From Saccharibacillus qingshengii (GTDB lineage: Bacteria; Bacillota; Bacilli; Paenibacillales; Paenibacillaceae), in NCBI RefSeq assembly GCF_013185195.1, contig NZ_JAAZWC010000015.1:1-64000 (forward strand): DNA of 64,000 nucleotides, given 5' to 3'. How positions within the stretch are numbered: position 1 is the stretch's first letter; each line of letters starts with the position of its first letter. Under the pieces are notes generated by a model. It was not told where the DNA came from and did no database searches. It saw only the letters and a program-made list of their open reading frames with translations. The position numbers and the translations under genes were made by a program. Positions 25,876-34,427 of this stretch are shown one piece after another.

Positions 25876-26117
25876 TGCTGCACCTCTTTCCGCCTCATTT
25901 TCTTTTCTATTATACACCTGCGGAAGAAGCATCCAAGCCCCTGCTGCAGAAGGCGAAGAACCAAGCGTCCCCTCTGCATAAATGCGGTTCCCGGGTTGAA
26001 AAAGAAGTCCCGGATAACGGATAATATAGTCAGCCGCTGGGAGTCCGCGCCCCGATTGCGGCAAAGACTCCGCGGTTTGCCCGTCCCGGAACACGGAAAA
26101 CGGCGAGGAGGATGAAT

Positions 26118-27209
26118 ATGGATCAGACGATAAGCCGCTTGTCCGGCAAGCTTCACCGCTTGGCGGACAAGCTTCCGTCTCCCCGCGCTTACCGAAGCGC
26201 CTGCTTGTCCCTGCTGGCCGGAACGGTGCCTTTTGACGGCGCCTGCTTCACCGGTGCGGACGGACATACCGGCCTCGGCACCGGCTCGGTGACCGAAGGC
26301 GATGTCGGAGCGATTCATGCGCGTCTGTTGGAATACGATTCCCGCGGCGACGATTTCAACCGCTACGATACGCTTGCGGCTGCCGGGAACCCTGCCGCCG
26401 CTCTCCGGCTGACCTGCGGCGGCAGCCCGGAGCGCAGTGCCCGCTACCGCGAGATCCTCGCTCCGGCGGGCTTCGACGACGAACTGCGCGCCGTACTGAC
26501 GGCGCGCGGGCAGCGCTGCGGGCGGCTGTCGCTGCTGCGCCGCCCGGATCGTCCTCCGTTCACGGAGGACGAAGTGCGCCTCGTCGCGGCGCTGCTGCCG
26601 CAGATGGCCGCGTATCTGCGGCAGGCCCCGTTCTCCGCCGAACATGCGGAGGACGGGGCGGACGAACAGCCGCTTCCGCTCCCGCACGAATCCGGCGTCT
26701 TCGTCCTGTCGGACCGGCTGCTCCTGCTGGCCGCCAATACGGCAGCCCCGAGCTGGCTCGCCGCGCTGCGCACCGCCGAGCGAATCGAACCGGACGTTAT
26801 GCCCCGTCCGATCCGCGCCGTCTGCGCCCGCGCCCTGTCGCCGTCTTTGCAAGCCGGCTCCTCCGCCGAATATGCCGCACGGGTCTGCGTCCCCGTGCCC
26901 GGCGGCTATTACATCGGCATCCGCGCCAGCCGGATGGAGACCGCAGCCGGCGAAGTCCAGCTCGCCGTCACCGTCGAGCGGGCCCGTCCCGCCGAGATTC
27001 TGCCGGTGCTGGCCGAAAGTTTCGGCCTGAACGAACGCGAGCAGGAAGTCGTCGAACGGATCGTGCAGGGTCTTTCGGCCAAAGAAGCGGCGCTGTCGCT
27101 GCATCTGTCCGAATCGACGCTGCAGGACCTGCTGAAGTCTATCTTTCGCAAGACCGGCACCAAGAACCGCCGGGAGCTGGTCTGGCAGCTTTATTCGCGG
27201 TTCAGCTGA
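26118..27209 (+). CDS. LuxR-family transcriptional regulator
   Basis: A 363-residue regulator. The C-terminal ~60 residues form a LuxR HTH (FGLNEREQEVVERIVQGL, SAKEAALSLHLSESTLQDLLKSIFRKTG). The N-terminal ~280 residues look like a GAF-type sensor (PFTEDEVRLVAALLPQMAAYL), Ala/Arg-rich and GC-rich. The ATG at 26118 is preferred because GAGGAGG abuts the ATG at 26112. It is divergent from gabD, so it probably regulates that unit; the signal is unknown. Confidence 0.88.
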   Translation: MDQTISRLSGKLHRLADKLPSPRAYRSACLSLLAGTVPFDGACFTGADGHTGLGTGSVTEGDVGAIHARLLEYDSRGDDFNRYDTLAAAGNPAAALRLTCGGSPERSARYREILAPAGFDDELRAVLTARGQRCGRLSLLRRPDRPPFTEDEVRLVAALLPQMAAYLRQAPFSAEHAEDGADEQPLPLPHESGVFVLSDRLLLLAANTAAPSWLAALRTAERIEPDVMPRPIRAVCARALSPSLQAGSSAEYAARVCVPVPGGYYIGIRASRMETAAGEVQLAVTVERARPAEILPVLAESFGLNEREQEVVERIVQGLSAKEAALSLHLSESTLQDLLKSIFRKTGTKNRRELVWQLYSRFS

Positions 27210-27264
27210 ACGTACAGCCGGTGCGGCCTCCCGGATTGTTCTTTCTTACGAAAAATAAGCAGCG

Positions 27265-27313
27265 CCAAAAAGCCTTTCTGCCCCGCGGTCTGCGGAACAA
27301 AAAGGCTTTTTGG
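27265..27313. terminator. bidirectional terminator between the LuxR gene and acuC
   Basis: CCAAAAAGCCTTT and AAAGGCTTTTTGG form a 13-pair stem around a loop that itself contains a CCGCGG fold. It serves both convergent genes. Confidence 0.85.
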
Positions 27314-27333
27314 CGATCGCTTCGGATACAGGA

Positions 27334-28512
27334 CTACCGTAAATACAGGGAAGCCAGTTCGGCCGCGCGGCGGTTGCTGGCTTCGATCTCCGCCCGCCTC
27401 GGCATCGGGCTCCAGGAAGAGGTATCGTCGAGCCACGTCTCGGGCAGCTCTTCCGGACTGTCCGAACGCCAGCGGTCCAACCACTCCTGCGGCAGTCTGA
27501 GCTTGGGATCGGCATCCAGCTTTTTCAGAAGCGGATGTCCGCTCATCTCCATCCACAGCAGCGCCCAGGCTCGCGGAACCACACGCCAAATATCGTAACC
27601 GCCTCCTCCGAGCGCCACCCAGCGGCCTCCGCAGTAAGCATGCGCCGCTTCATGCAGCATTTTGGGCATCTCGCGGTAAATCTTCATCGAGCAGTGTACA
27701 TGCGCCAGCGGGTCGAGCGCGTGCGCATCGCAGCCGTGCTGACTGACAATGATGTCCGGTTTGGCTTTGCGCAGCACATCGTCCAGCACGCTGCCGAAAC
27801 ATTCCAGCCAAGAATCGTCTTCCGTGTAAGGCTCCATCGGCAGGTTGACCGTGCAGCCGAATCCTTCGCCTTCTCCCCGCTGTTCGACCAGACCCGTACC
27901 GGGGAACAGATACTTACCCGTCTCATGGATCGAATACGTATACACGCCCGGATCGCTGTAGAACGACATTTCCACCCCGTCGCCGTGATGGACGTCGGTA
28001 TCGACATACAGGACACGCGCCCCATACTCTTTGCGAATAAACGAAATGGCGATCGAAGCGTCATTGTAGACGCAGAATCCCGACCCCCGCTGCGGCATGG
28101 CATGGTGCAGCCCTCCGGCCAGGTTCACCGCATGGCGCGCGTCGCCGTCCATCACGAGCTTGGCCGCCGCCACGGAAGCCGCCGCGATGATCTCCGCACT
28201 TCGGTGCATCCCCGGGAAGAACGGCGTATCGTCGGTATCCAGGCCGTATTTTTGCGCATCGCCGATCAGGCCGTCATCGGGAAGGGGTACGCTGAGCGCT
28301 TTGACCCGCTCGACATATTCCGGTACATGCACTGCGTGCAGCAGCGCCTCGTCCAGCCGGTCGGCAGGCAGAATCTCGCCTTCGGTAGGAAAAGCGCCGG
28401 CCGTGCGCAGCAAATCGCGGGTCAGGGTGATGCGCCGCTGGTCGAACGGATGGTCTTGGCCGAACACGTAATTCAGGCTGTTCGGGTGAAACAAATAAAC
28501 GGCGTCCCGCAT
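27334..28512 (-). CDS. acuC: acetoin utilization protein AcuC (class I/II deacetylase)
   Basis: A 392-residue histone-deacetylase-fold enzyme. Catalytic and zinc motifs are visible: NLAGGLHHAMPQRGSGFCVYND, YVDTDVHHGDGV and the distal YDIWR. In B. subtilis AcuC removes the acetyl group from acetyl-CoA synthetase and so reverses inactivation by AcuA. The ATG at 28512 is favoured; the GTG at 28524 lies inside the AAGGAG site. It follows acuA by 22 bases. Confidence 0.92.
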   Translation of the reverse strand: MRDAVYLFHPNSLNYVFGQDHPFDQRRITLTRDLLRTAGAFPTEGEILPADRLDEALLHAVHVPEYVERVKALSVPLPDDGLIGDAQKYGLDTDDTPFFPGMHRSAEIIAAASVAAAKLVMDGDARHAVNLAGGLHHAMPQRGSGFCVYNDASIAISFIRKEYGARVLYVDTDVHHGDGVEMSFYSDPGVYTYSIHETGKYLFPGTGLVEQRGEGEGFGCTVNLPMEPYTEDDSWLECFGSVLDDVLRKAKPDIIVSQHGCDAHALDPLAHVHCSMKIYREMPKMLHEAAHAYCGGRWVALGGGGYDIWRVVPRAWALLWMEMSGHPLLKKLDADPKLRLPQEWLDRWRSDSPEELPETWLDDTSSWSPMPRRAEIEASNRRAAELASLYLR

Positions 28513-28534
28513 CTTGGGGTTCACTCCTTCCGAT

Positions 28535-29167
28535 TCAGTACATGAAGCGCTGGCGGAATCGCAGCCGGTCGAATGCCTCGACCGAATCCTGCGGCACTTT
28601 TCTGCCGACGCGAACCATCAGGCAGTTGGCCGGATGGCTGCAGATTTCCGGATCGTCCGTCGCAAACCAGACCATATCGACATTCTTCATCAGGTCCTCC
28701 ATCATTTTGCGATAATCCCAGACGTTGAGCCCCGTACTTTCCAGATCCCAATGCCAATAATATTCGGTGGTGAACACGATCGCGTTATCGAGCTGACCGC
28801 CGCGAAACGAAAGTTCGAGCATTTTTTTGCTTAAGCCTCTGCCTCTGTAATCGTTTGCAACTTCGATCGCGCCCAGCTCGACAAGATCGTCCATCTTCCC
28901 TTCCGACCAGCGTTCGTATTCGTCGGCATAATGAAAAGTCACATATCCCACAACGACCTCTCCCGCCACTGCCGCAATGATGCGTCCTTCCGGCAGCTGC
29001 GCGATCTCCACGAGCGCTTCATGCTGCTGCTTCGGCCGGCGGAACGCGTCGAGCTGCGGATGCAGCGTCATCTTTTCCAGCGTTTCCGGCAGCATGGGCC
29101 CCTGTACGACCAGAGCGTCTTCCCCTTCTCCGACAATTTCCTCGTGATACCGTTTGATATGCTCCAT
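28535..29167 (-). CDS. acuA: acetoin utilization protein AcuA (protein lysine acetyltransferase)
   Basis: A 210-residue GNAT acetyltransferase, the same length as B. subtilis AcuA. The acetyl-CoA binding strand-helix is visible as LGAIEVANDYRGRGLSKKML, with YYWHWDLESTGLNVWDYRKMM further on. It acetylates the active-site-region lysine of AcsA and turns it off. The ATG at 29167 follows AGGGAGG. The gene is divergent from acsA and directly followed by acuC; acuB, which usually sits between them, is missing. Confidence 0.92.
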   Translation of the reverse strand: MEHIKRYHEEIVGEGEDALVVQGPMLPETLEKMTLHPQLDAFRRPKQQHEALVEIAQLPEGRIIAAVAGEVVVGYVTFHYADEYERWSEGKMDDLVELGAIEVANDYRGRGLSKKMLELSFRGGQLDNAIVFTTEYYWHWDLESTGLNVWDYRKMMEDLMKNVDMVWFATDDPEICSHPANCLMVRVGRKVPQDSVEAFDRLRFRQRFMY

Positions 29168-29511
29168 ACGGCCTCCCTTCGCTCCGAGCGGCGTGTGCAG
29201 CCAGAAGACAATCGGCGGAAAAGGCTCGGGCTTTCCGTCGGACCGTCTGCCTGCTTTGTATTTATCATAGCTTCTTTGCTCCGCAAAAACCATCACCCTC
29301 CTCCAATACGCCGGAACGTCATGACAAATGCAGGAAAAACGTTTATACTGTTTCCGAAGCGAATGCAGACGGGATAGGTCCGGCAGCCATATCCCCCGTT
29401 TTGCACGCCGAAGCTTGTTTTTCACCGTTTTCTTGTAAGCGCTACATTTGTAAGGATTGTCAGCTCTATGGCTTGACGGCTCTCTTATTCTTTCAGCGAC
29501 TGGAGGCTCTT
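29168..29511. other. acuA/acsA divergent control region
   Basis: A 344-base gap with no gene. It carries the upstream regions of the two divergent units, a cre-like site at 29434-29447 and the acsA ribosome site TGGAGG at 29501-29506. No strong -35/-10 pair was assigned. Confidence 0.5.
29434..29447 (+). promoter_or_regulatory. cre-like site upstream of acsA
   Basis: TGTAAGCGCTACAT matches the left half and centre of the CcpA cre consensus but has a one-base shortening in the right half. It lies 65 bases before the acsA start. B. subtilis acsA and acuABC are under CcpA control, so catabolite regulation is plausible. Confidence 0.45.
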
Positions 29512-31275
29512 ATGGAAAAAGACACGGTAGAAATCATTGGCGCGGAGGTCCAGCAGTCCAATCTGGGCGACTATGAAGAGGCTCGCCTTGCATTCGACTG
29601 GATGGACGAGGAGAAACATTTCAGCTGGCACGAGACGGGACGCATCAATCTCGCCCACGAAGCGATCGACCGACATGCCCGCTCGGGACTTGGCGACAAG
29701 ATCGCCCTGCATTACAGCGACGCCGAGCGCAGCGAATCGTACACGTTCGAACAGATGCGGCAGGAGTCGAACCGGGCGGCGAACATGTTTCGGAAGCTTG
29801 GCATCGGCAAAGGAGACCGGGTCTTCATCTTCATGCCGCGCACGCCGGAACTTTATTTCGCCCTGCTGGGGATTTTGAAGGTCGGCGCGATCGCAGGTCC
29901 GATGTTCGAAGCCTTTATGGAAACGGCCGTACGCGATCGGCTGCAGGACAGCGGCGCGGTAGCGATCGTAACGACGCCGAAATTGGCGGAACGGGTACCT
30001 GCACACGAGCTGCCGGAACTGAAACATGTGATTTTGGTGGACAGCTCCAAACCGGGCGGTACCGAATCGGGCGAACCGAACAGCCTCCTGCCCGAAGATT
30101 CCCCGTTCGCCGATTTCCATGCCCTGATGAGCGAAGCTTCTACGGAAGCGGACATCGAATGGGTCGACCGCGAAGACGGATTGATCCTGCATTATACATC
30201 GGGTTCGACCGGTAAACCGAAAGGGGTCTACCATGTGCACGGCGCGATGATCCAGCACGGTTATACGGGACGAATCGTACTGGACCTGCGGCCGGACGAC
30301 GTCTATTGGTGCACCGCCGATCCAGGCTGGGTCACGGGCACTTCCTACGGCATTTTCGCCCCCTGGCTGAACGGCGTCACCAATGTGATTCGCGGCGGCA
30401 GATTCAGTCCGCAGGATTGGTACGAGACGATCCAGCGTTACCAGGTCACCGTGTGGTACAGTGCACCGACGGCTTTCCGCATGCTGATGGGCGCAGGCGA
30501 CGAAGCGGTCAAGCAGGCGGACTTGTCTTCGCTCCGGCACGTGCTCAGCGTCGGCGAACCGCTCAACCCCGAAGTGATCCGGTGGGGCTACCGTATGTAT
30601 CACCAACGTATTCACGATACGTGGTGGATGACCGAGACGGGTGCCCAGCTGATCTGCAATTATCCGTCGATGGATATGCGTCCGGGCTCGATGGGCAAGC
30701 CGATTCCGGGCGTCGAAGCAGCCATTATCGACGATCAGGGCCAGGTGCTGCCGCCGCTGCGTATGGGCAATCTCGCGATCCGCACCCCGTGGCCGTCGAT
30801 CATGCGCAGGATCTGGAACAACCCGTCCAAGTTCGAAGAATATACGCGCATCGAAGGCTGGTACATTTCCGGCGACTCCGCCTATATGGATGAAGACGGT
30901 TATTTCTGGTTCCAGGGGCGGATCGACGATGTCATCAATACGTCCGGCGAACGCGTCGGTCCATTCGAAGTCGAGAGCAAACTGGTCGAACATCCGGCCG
31001 TCGCCGAAGCGGGGGTAATCGGCAAGCCCGATCCGGTGCGGGGCGAAGTGATCAAAGCGTTTATTTCGCTGCGCGAAGGCTACGAAGCGAGCGACGAACT
31101 GAAGGCCGAGATCACCAAATTCGTAAAAGAAGGCTTGTCCGCCCACGCCGCTCCGCGCGAGATCGAATTCAAGGACAAACTGCCCAAGACGCGCAGCGGC
31201 AAAATCATGCGGCGCGTGCTCAAAGCCTGGGAGCTGAAGCTTCCGGCGGGAGATCTGTCGACGATCGAAGATTGA
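29512..31275 (+). CDS. acsA: acetyl-CoA synthetase
   Basis: A 587-residue AMP-forming acetyl-CoA synthetase. The phosphate loop is YTSGSTGKPKGV, other motifs are YWCTADPGW, TWWMTETGAQ and YISGDSAYMDEDGYFWFQGR. Near the C-terminus PKTRSGKIMRR places the catalytic, acetylatable Lys at residue 564, the target of AcuA and AcuC. It activates acetate to acetyl-CoA. The ATG at 29512 follows TGGAGG by five bases; the earlier ATG at 29401-frame adds a Cys-rich tail without support. Confidence 0.95.
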   Translation: MEKDTVEIIGAEVQQSNLGDYEEARLAFDWMDEEKHFSWHETGRINLAHEAIDRHARSGLGDKIALHYSDAERSESYTFEQMRQESNRAANMFRKLGIGKGDRVFIFMPRTPELYFALLGILKVGAIAGPMFEAFMETAVRDRLQDSGAVAIVTTPKLAERVPAHELPELKHVILVDSSKPGGTESGEPNSLLPEDSPFADFHALMSEASTEADIEWVDREDGLILHYTSGSTGKPKGVYHVHGAMIQHGYTGRIVLDLRPDDVYWCTADPGWVTGTSYGIFAPWLNGVTNVIRGGRFSPQDWYETIQRYQVTVWYSAPTAFRMLMGAGDEAVKQADLSSLRHVLSVGEPLNPEVIRWGYRMYHQRIHDTWWMTETGAQLICNYPSMDMRPGSMGKPIPGVEAAIIDDQGQVLPPLRMGNLAIRTPWPSIMRRIWNNPSKFEEYTRIEGWYISGDSAYMDEDGYFWFQGRIDDVINTSGERVGPFEVESKLVEHPAVAEAGVIGKPDPVRGEVIKAFISLREGYEASDELKAEITKFVKEGLSAHAAPREIEFKDKLPKTRSGKIMRRVLKAWELKLPAGDLSTIED

Positions 31276-31322
31276 GGCCCGGAATTCGAGTCGTGATTGG
31301 CGAAACACTGCGCTGAATGCCA

Positions 31323-31360
31323 AAAAGCCCGGAACCGAGATTACTCGGTTCCGGGCTTTT
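31323..31360 (+). terminator. terminator after acsA
   Basis: A perfect 17-pair stem (AAAAGCCCGGAACCGAG with its complement) and a four-base loop end in CTTTT. It also lies downstream of the convergent BI-1 gene. Confidence 0.9.
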
Positions 31361-31410
31361 GCCGCGCTAGGCTTTGACCGTTTCGACTATTCGCATTCGA
31401 ACGTTCAAAC

Positions 31411-32145
31411 TCAGTCTCTTTTGGCGAATTTGGACAGCAGCTTCAGTACTTCAAGGTACAACCAGACCAGCGTGACCATCAATCCGAACGCCCCGTACCA
31501 TTCCATGTGTTTGGGAGCGCCGCTGCGCGTACCCTGCTCGATAAAGTCGAAATCCAGCAGGTTCAGCGACGCGATCACGACAACGAACAAACTGATTCCG
31601 ATCCCGATCAGACCCGATTCGTGAATGAACGGGACATTGACACCGAAGAAGCCAAGCACGAAATCGAATAGATAGACCAGCATAATCGAGAACGTCGCCA
31701 TAATGATACCTGTGCGGAATCCCGGTGTCACTTTGACAATCCGGGTTACGTACAGCAGCAGCATCGCGAACAATGTGCCGACCGTGATCAAGACGGCATT
31801 CAGTACGATTCCCGGATACTGCATATCGAATACGGCCGAGATCCCTCCCAATGCCAAGCCTTCGAAGATCGCATACAGAGGAGCCGTGATAAAAGCGACT
31901 TTGGGTACAAAACTGGTCACAAGCGCCGCGATCAGACCCAATACGACGCCGGCAATCATGATTCCGTATATATCCTGTCCTTGATCGAAGCGGTACCAGG
32001 TATAAGCCGCGCCTCCGATCAGCAGCAGAAGCAGGATAAAGGTCTTATGCACGGTGCCGCCAAGCGTCATTGCACCCGAACCGACCAGATCTTCCCTTGC
32101 GCGATCAAACATTTTTTTGCCAAATACGGGGTTTCTCGATTCCAT
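31411..32145 (-). CDS. Bax inhibitor-1/YccA family membrane protein
   Basis: A 244-residue polytopic protein with about seven hydrophobic segments, including ILLLLLIGGAAYTWY, YPGIVLNAVLITVG and the C-terminal LMVTLVWLYLEVLKLLSKF. The NPVFGKKMF N-terminus and the acidic LLDFDFIEQG near the end fit the YccA-like branch of the BI-1 family (PF12811), which includes pH-sensitive calcium-leak proteins. Its physiological role in Bacillota is not established. The ATG at 32145 is preferred; the ATG at 32154 is too close to AAAGGA. Confidence 0.88.
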   Translation of the reverse strand: MESRNPVFGKKMFDRAREDLVGSGAMTLGGTVHKTFILLLLLIGGAAYTWYRFDQGQDIYGIMIAGVVLGLIAALVTSFVPKVAFITAPLYAIFEGLALGGISAVFDMQYPGIVLNAVLITVGTLFAMLLLYVTRIVKVTPGFRTGIIMATFSIMLVYLFDFVLGFFGVNVPFIHESGLIGIGISLFVVVIASLNLLDFDFIEQGTRSGAPKHMEWYGAFGLMVTLVWLYLEVLKLLSKFAKRD

Positions 32146-32240
32146 CTCTCTCATCCTTTTTCCGCAAAGTTACTTGATGGGGTACGTATACGTCAAAAGT
32201 TGATTAAGGTTTCACCGATCGAACGACCGTTTTCTCGGTC

Positions 32241-32996
32241 TTACCCGTTTTGTTTGGTGCGCGCATACACCGCCATCGCTTCGCTCATGAACGCCGCCAG
32301 TCCATCCCCGTACCGGTCGATATTCTGCGCAAAACGTTCATCCTGCACGTACATCTGTCCCAATCCGGCAAAAGCCTCGTAGGAATAGGTGCCGAAGTGA
32401 TGCAGAAACGTATACCACTGTCCGATCTGCTGCTGCGCACGGGGCGAAGCAGGGTCTTCGCGCCGGACTTCGGCCAAGGCAATCATCCGCTCTTCCCATT
32501 CCCGCTGCAGTTCGGCGCTCATCTGCGGAGTCCGGGTCCGGTTCGCCAACCTTTCTTTGGAATCGTCGACCGCGGCGTCTCCCCAGCGTTCACGCGCTTC
32601 CTGTTCATATGGATTATTTGTAAAATCGATTCCTTCGAATCGTTCTTCTTGGGTCATTTCGATCTCTCCTTGGGTATACCGAATCGTTCGGTCGATATTT
32701 GCGATCATCCGGCGTGTCGACTCCATCTTGTCGGTCAGCATCCGCCGCTGCATCTCTAAAGCTTCCAGCCGGTCAAAAGCGGGATTGTCCAAGATCCGGC
32801 CGATTTCTTTGAGCGGAAAACCAAGCTCCCGAAAAAACAAAATCTGCTGCAGCCTTTCCAGATCGGTGTCGGCATACAGCCGGTAGCCCGCTTCCGATAG
32901 TGCCTGAGGCTTCAGCAGACCCCGTTCGTCATAATGATGCAGCGTACGGATACTGATTCCCGCAAGCTGCGAAACTTCTTTGACTTTCCACGCTAT
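32241..32996 (-). CDS. MerR-family regulator with TipAS-type effector domain, probable ATA start
   Basis: About 251 residues. The N-terminal winged-helix domain reads WKVKEVSQLAGISIRTLHHYDERGLLKP, followed by the long dimerisation helix (about 80-115) and a C-terminal TipAS-like antibiotic-binding domain (NPYEQEARERWGD, WEERMIALAEVRREDPASPRAQQQ, TFLHHFGTYSYEAF). Such proteins activate promoters on binding drugs. The conserved start aligns with an ATA codon at 32994-32996, eight bases after AAAGGAGG; no ATG, GTG or TTG is available. The only upstream alternative, GTG at 33035, lies inside the promoter operator. Autoregulation is likely. Confidence 0.88.
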   Translation of the reverse strand: MAWKVKEVSQLAGISIRTLHHYDERGLLKPQALSEAGYRLYADTDLERLQQILFFRELGFPLKEIGRILDNPAFDRLEALEMQRRMLTDKMESTRRMIANIDRTIRYTQGEIEMTQEERFEGIDFTNNPYEQEARERWGDAAVDDSKERLANRTRTPQMSAELQREWEERMIALAEVRREDPASPRAQQQIGQWYTFLHHFGTYSYEAFAGLGQMYVQDERFAQNIDRYGDGLAAFMSEAMAVYARTKQNG

Positions 32997-33020
32997 GTCG
33001 TCCGCCTCCTTTCTGATCTC

Positions 33021-33051
33021 AGAATAAAGCCTCACGCTGCGTGAGGGTCAA
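33021..33051 (-). promoter_or_regulatory. MerR-type promoter with 19-base spacer and operator palindrome
   Basis: On the minus strand TTGACC (33046-33051) and TATTCT (33021-33026) are 19 bases apart, the elongated spacer typical of MerR-activated promoters. The perfect palindrome CCTCACGCTGCGTGAGG (33030-33046) fills the spacer. Transcription would begin near 33014. Confidence 0.88.
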
Positions 33052-33069
33052 GCTTCTTTTTGAACCAAA

Positions 33070-33111
33070 CAAAAACTTCCCGCTCCTACGCATCAAGCGC
33101 AGGACGGGAAG
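33070..33111 (-). terminator. terminator of the EEP-family gene
   Basis: CTTCCCG-CCT-CGC pairs with GCG-AGG-CGGGAAG around a short loop and is followed on the minus strand by TTTTTG. It lies about 85 bases past the stop. Confidence 0.75.
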
Positions 33112-33194
33112 CGGGAAAGTCGGACGGCTGCTGCAAATTCGGGATCGTCCATCGCATGAGCGGATGATCCGAGCAGGAGTCTACGGCCGCGGGG

Positions 33195-34040
33195 TCAAAC
33201 CGGTCCGTAAGTCAGTTCCGCGACAAGCGGATAATGATCGGAAGGATATTTGCCTCCGAAGTCGCGGCGATCGATCAGGCTTCGCCGCACCTGAAGCTGC
33301 GCCGACGCAAAGATATAATCGATCGGTTCGCCTTCGAGGCCGCCGAGGAAATCGTGGAACGTCCGCCCCGAAGGACCTTCCAGTCTGCCGTACGCATCCT
33401 GCAGCGCCGGAATATCGCCGGGTTCCGTCAGCTCGCCGCGCAGATAGCGCAGTGGAGCGTCGGAAGGCCCTCCGTTCATATCGCCCATCAGTACGGACGC
33501 GCTGCCCGGAAACTCCCGATCATGACGCAGCATCACGGAGGCGACCAATTTGGCGCCTTCGATCCGCGCCTGTTCGCCGATATGGTCAAAATGCGTATTG
33601 TATACGCGGATCTCCCGGCCGGAAACGCGATGCAGGAAACGGCCCCAGGTACAGATCCGCGGATAATCGCTGTCCCAACCCAGCGAAGCGACCGTCTGCG
33701 GCGTCTCGGACAACCAGAACTGCCCATGGCCGACGACCTCGAATTCATCCCGGCGATAGAAAATGGCACAGGCCTCGTCTTCCGTCCCGCCCCGGCGGCC
33801 TTCGCCGATCCAGGCGTAATCCGAAAGCTCGCGCTGCAGATCGTCCAGCATAAGTAAATAGGCTTCCTGGACTCCGACAAACGACGGCGTATGGGCTTGG
33901 ATCGTTTCCGCTGCCCAAGGCGCACGGTGCACCCATTCGTTGCCGGCGTCGTTTGCCGTATGCGTTCTCAGATTGAAAGTCATGATTGTCAGTTCGATCG
34001 GCCCGCTGGCCTTCGAATCGGTACCCGATGTTTGATTCAT
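33195..34040 (-). CDS. endonuclease/exonuclease/phosphatase family protein
   Basis: A 281-residue EEP-superfamily enzyme. The metal and catalytic motifs are LTIMTFNLRTHT (Asn), FVGVQEAYL (Glu), YNTHFDH (His), VLMGDMNGGPSD (Asp-Asn) and YPSDHYPLVAELT (Asp-His). With no signal peptide it is cytoplasmic. Members cut DNA or phosphodiesters or act on phospholipids or sugar phosphates; this short form is often of unknown substrate. The ATG follows GGGAGG by nine bases. Its terminator lies downstream, beside the MerR promoter. Confidence 0.88.
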   Translation of the reverse strand: MNQTSGTDSKASGPIELTIMTFNLRTHTANDAGNEWVHRAPWAAETIQAHTPSFVGVQEAYLLMLDDLQRELSDYAWIGEGRRGGTEDEACAIFYRRDEFEVVGHGQFWLSETPQTVASLGWDSDYPRICTWGRFLHRVSGREIRVYNTHFDHIGEQARIEGAKLVASVMLRHDREFPGSASVLMGDMNGGPSDAPLRYLRGELTEPGDIPALQDAYGRLEGPSGRTFHDFLGGLEGEPIDYIFASAQLQVRRSLIDRRDFGGKYPSDHYPLVAELTYGPV

Positions 34041-34174
34041 GGTTTCGTCCTCCCGAAAATTTCGTTAGAACATTTCGAAGCGCTGTTGAACGGTTGAAAG
34101 TCTTTCTGATTCGAAACGTTTCTATGTGTAAATGATACCCCTTTCTTTTTAGTTTGGCGAGCCCAAACCAAAAA

Positions 34175-34197
34175 GGAAAGCGCAAAGCGCTTTCCTT
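34175..34197. repeat. left copy of 23-bp flanking duplication (terminator hairpin)
   Basis: GGAAAGCGCAAAGCGCTTTC plus CTT, a small hairpin, is repeated exactly at 34399-34421 on the other side of the 201-bp element. Its left side is AAAAA, so together with the minus strand it forms the terminator of hrtA. Confidence 0.85.
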
Positions 34198-34398
34198 CAG
34201 GCTGTCGAGAAAGTCCTATTCGTTGTAGAAGCTCGTCAGCTGCGGGAGAAATTCGTTCCGGTCGCGTGTTGAAATCGAGAAAAAGATTAAATTTCAGCGG
34301 AATTTTCTCGATTTCAAAGGCGAACACTATCGTTCCTTCACTGAATTTCTCCCTCCGCCTCCTCGCTTCTCTCGGAATCATACTTTCTCGACACGTTG
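34198..34398. mobile_element. 201-bp palindromic MITE-like element, copy 1
   Basis: The element has no coding capacity. Its ends are imperfect inverted repeats (left CAGGCTGTCGAGAAAGT, right complement CAACGTGTCGAGAAAGT). Two further nested inverted repeats are perfect: GGGAGAAATTC (34244-34254 with 34343-34353) and TTGAAATCGAGAAAA (34269-34283 with 34303-34317). The whole unit can fold into one long hairpin. A second copy is at 48342-48542 with an identical core of roughly 115 bases. It is directly bounded by a 23-bp duplication of a terminator hairpin. It could instead be a conserved structured RNA, but the flanking duplications favour transposition. Confidence 0.75.
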
Positions 34399-34421
34399 GG
34401 AAAGCGCAAAGCGCTTTCCTT
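34399..34421. repeat. right copy of 23-bp flanking duplication (terminator hairpin)
   Basis: An exact repeat of 34175-34197. It lies seven bases from the hrtA stop at 34428, so hrtA transcripts meet this hairpin first, then the element, then the second hairpin with the U run. Confidence 0.85.
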
Positions 34422-34427
34422 CAACGG

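Noticed and set aside
24025-26115. 696-codon open frame on the plus strand
   Set aside because: Antisense to the MaoC and aldehyde dehydrogenase genes, which have clear catalytic motifs; the antisense product is Arg/His-rich and without known domains.
29485-31323. 612-codon open frame on the minus strand
   Set aside because: Antisense shadow of acsA.
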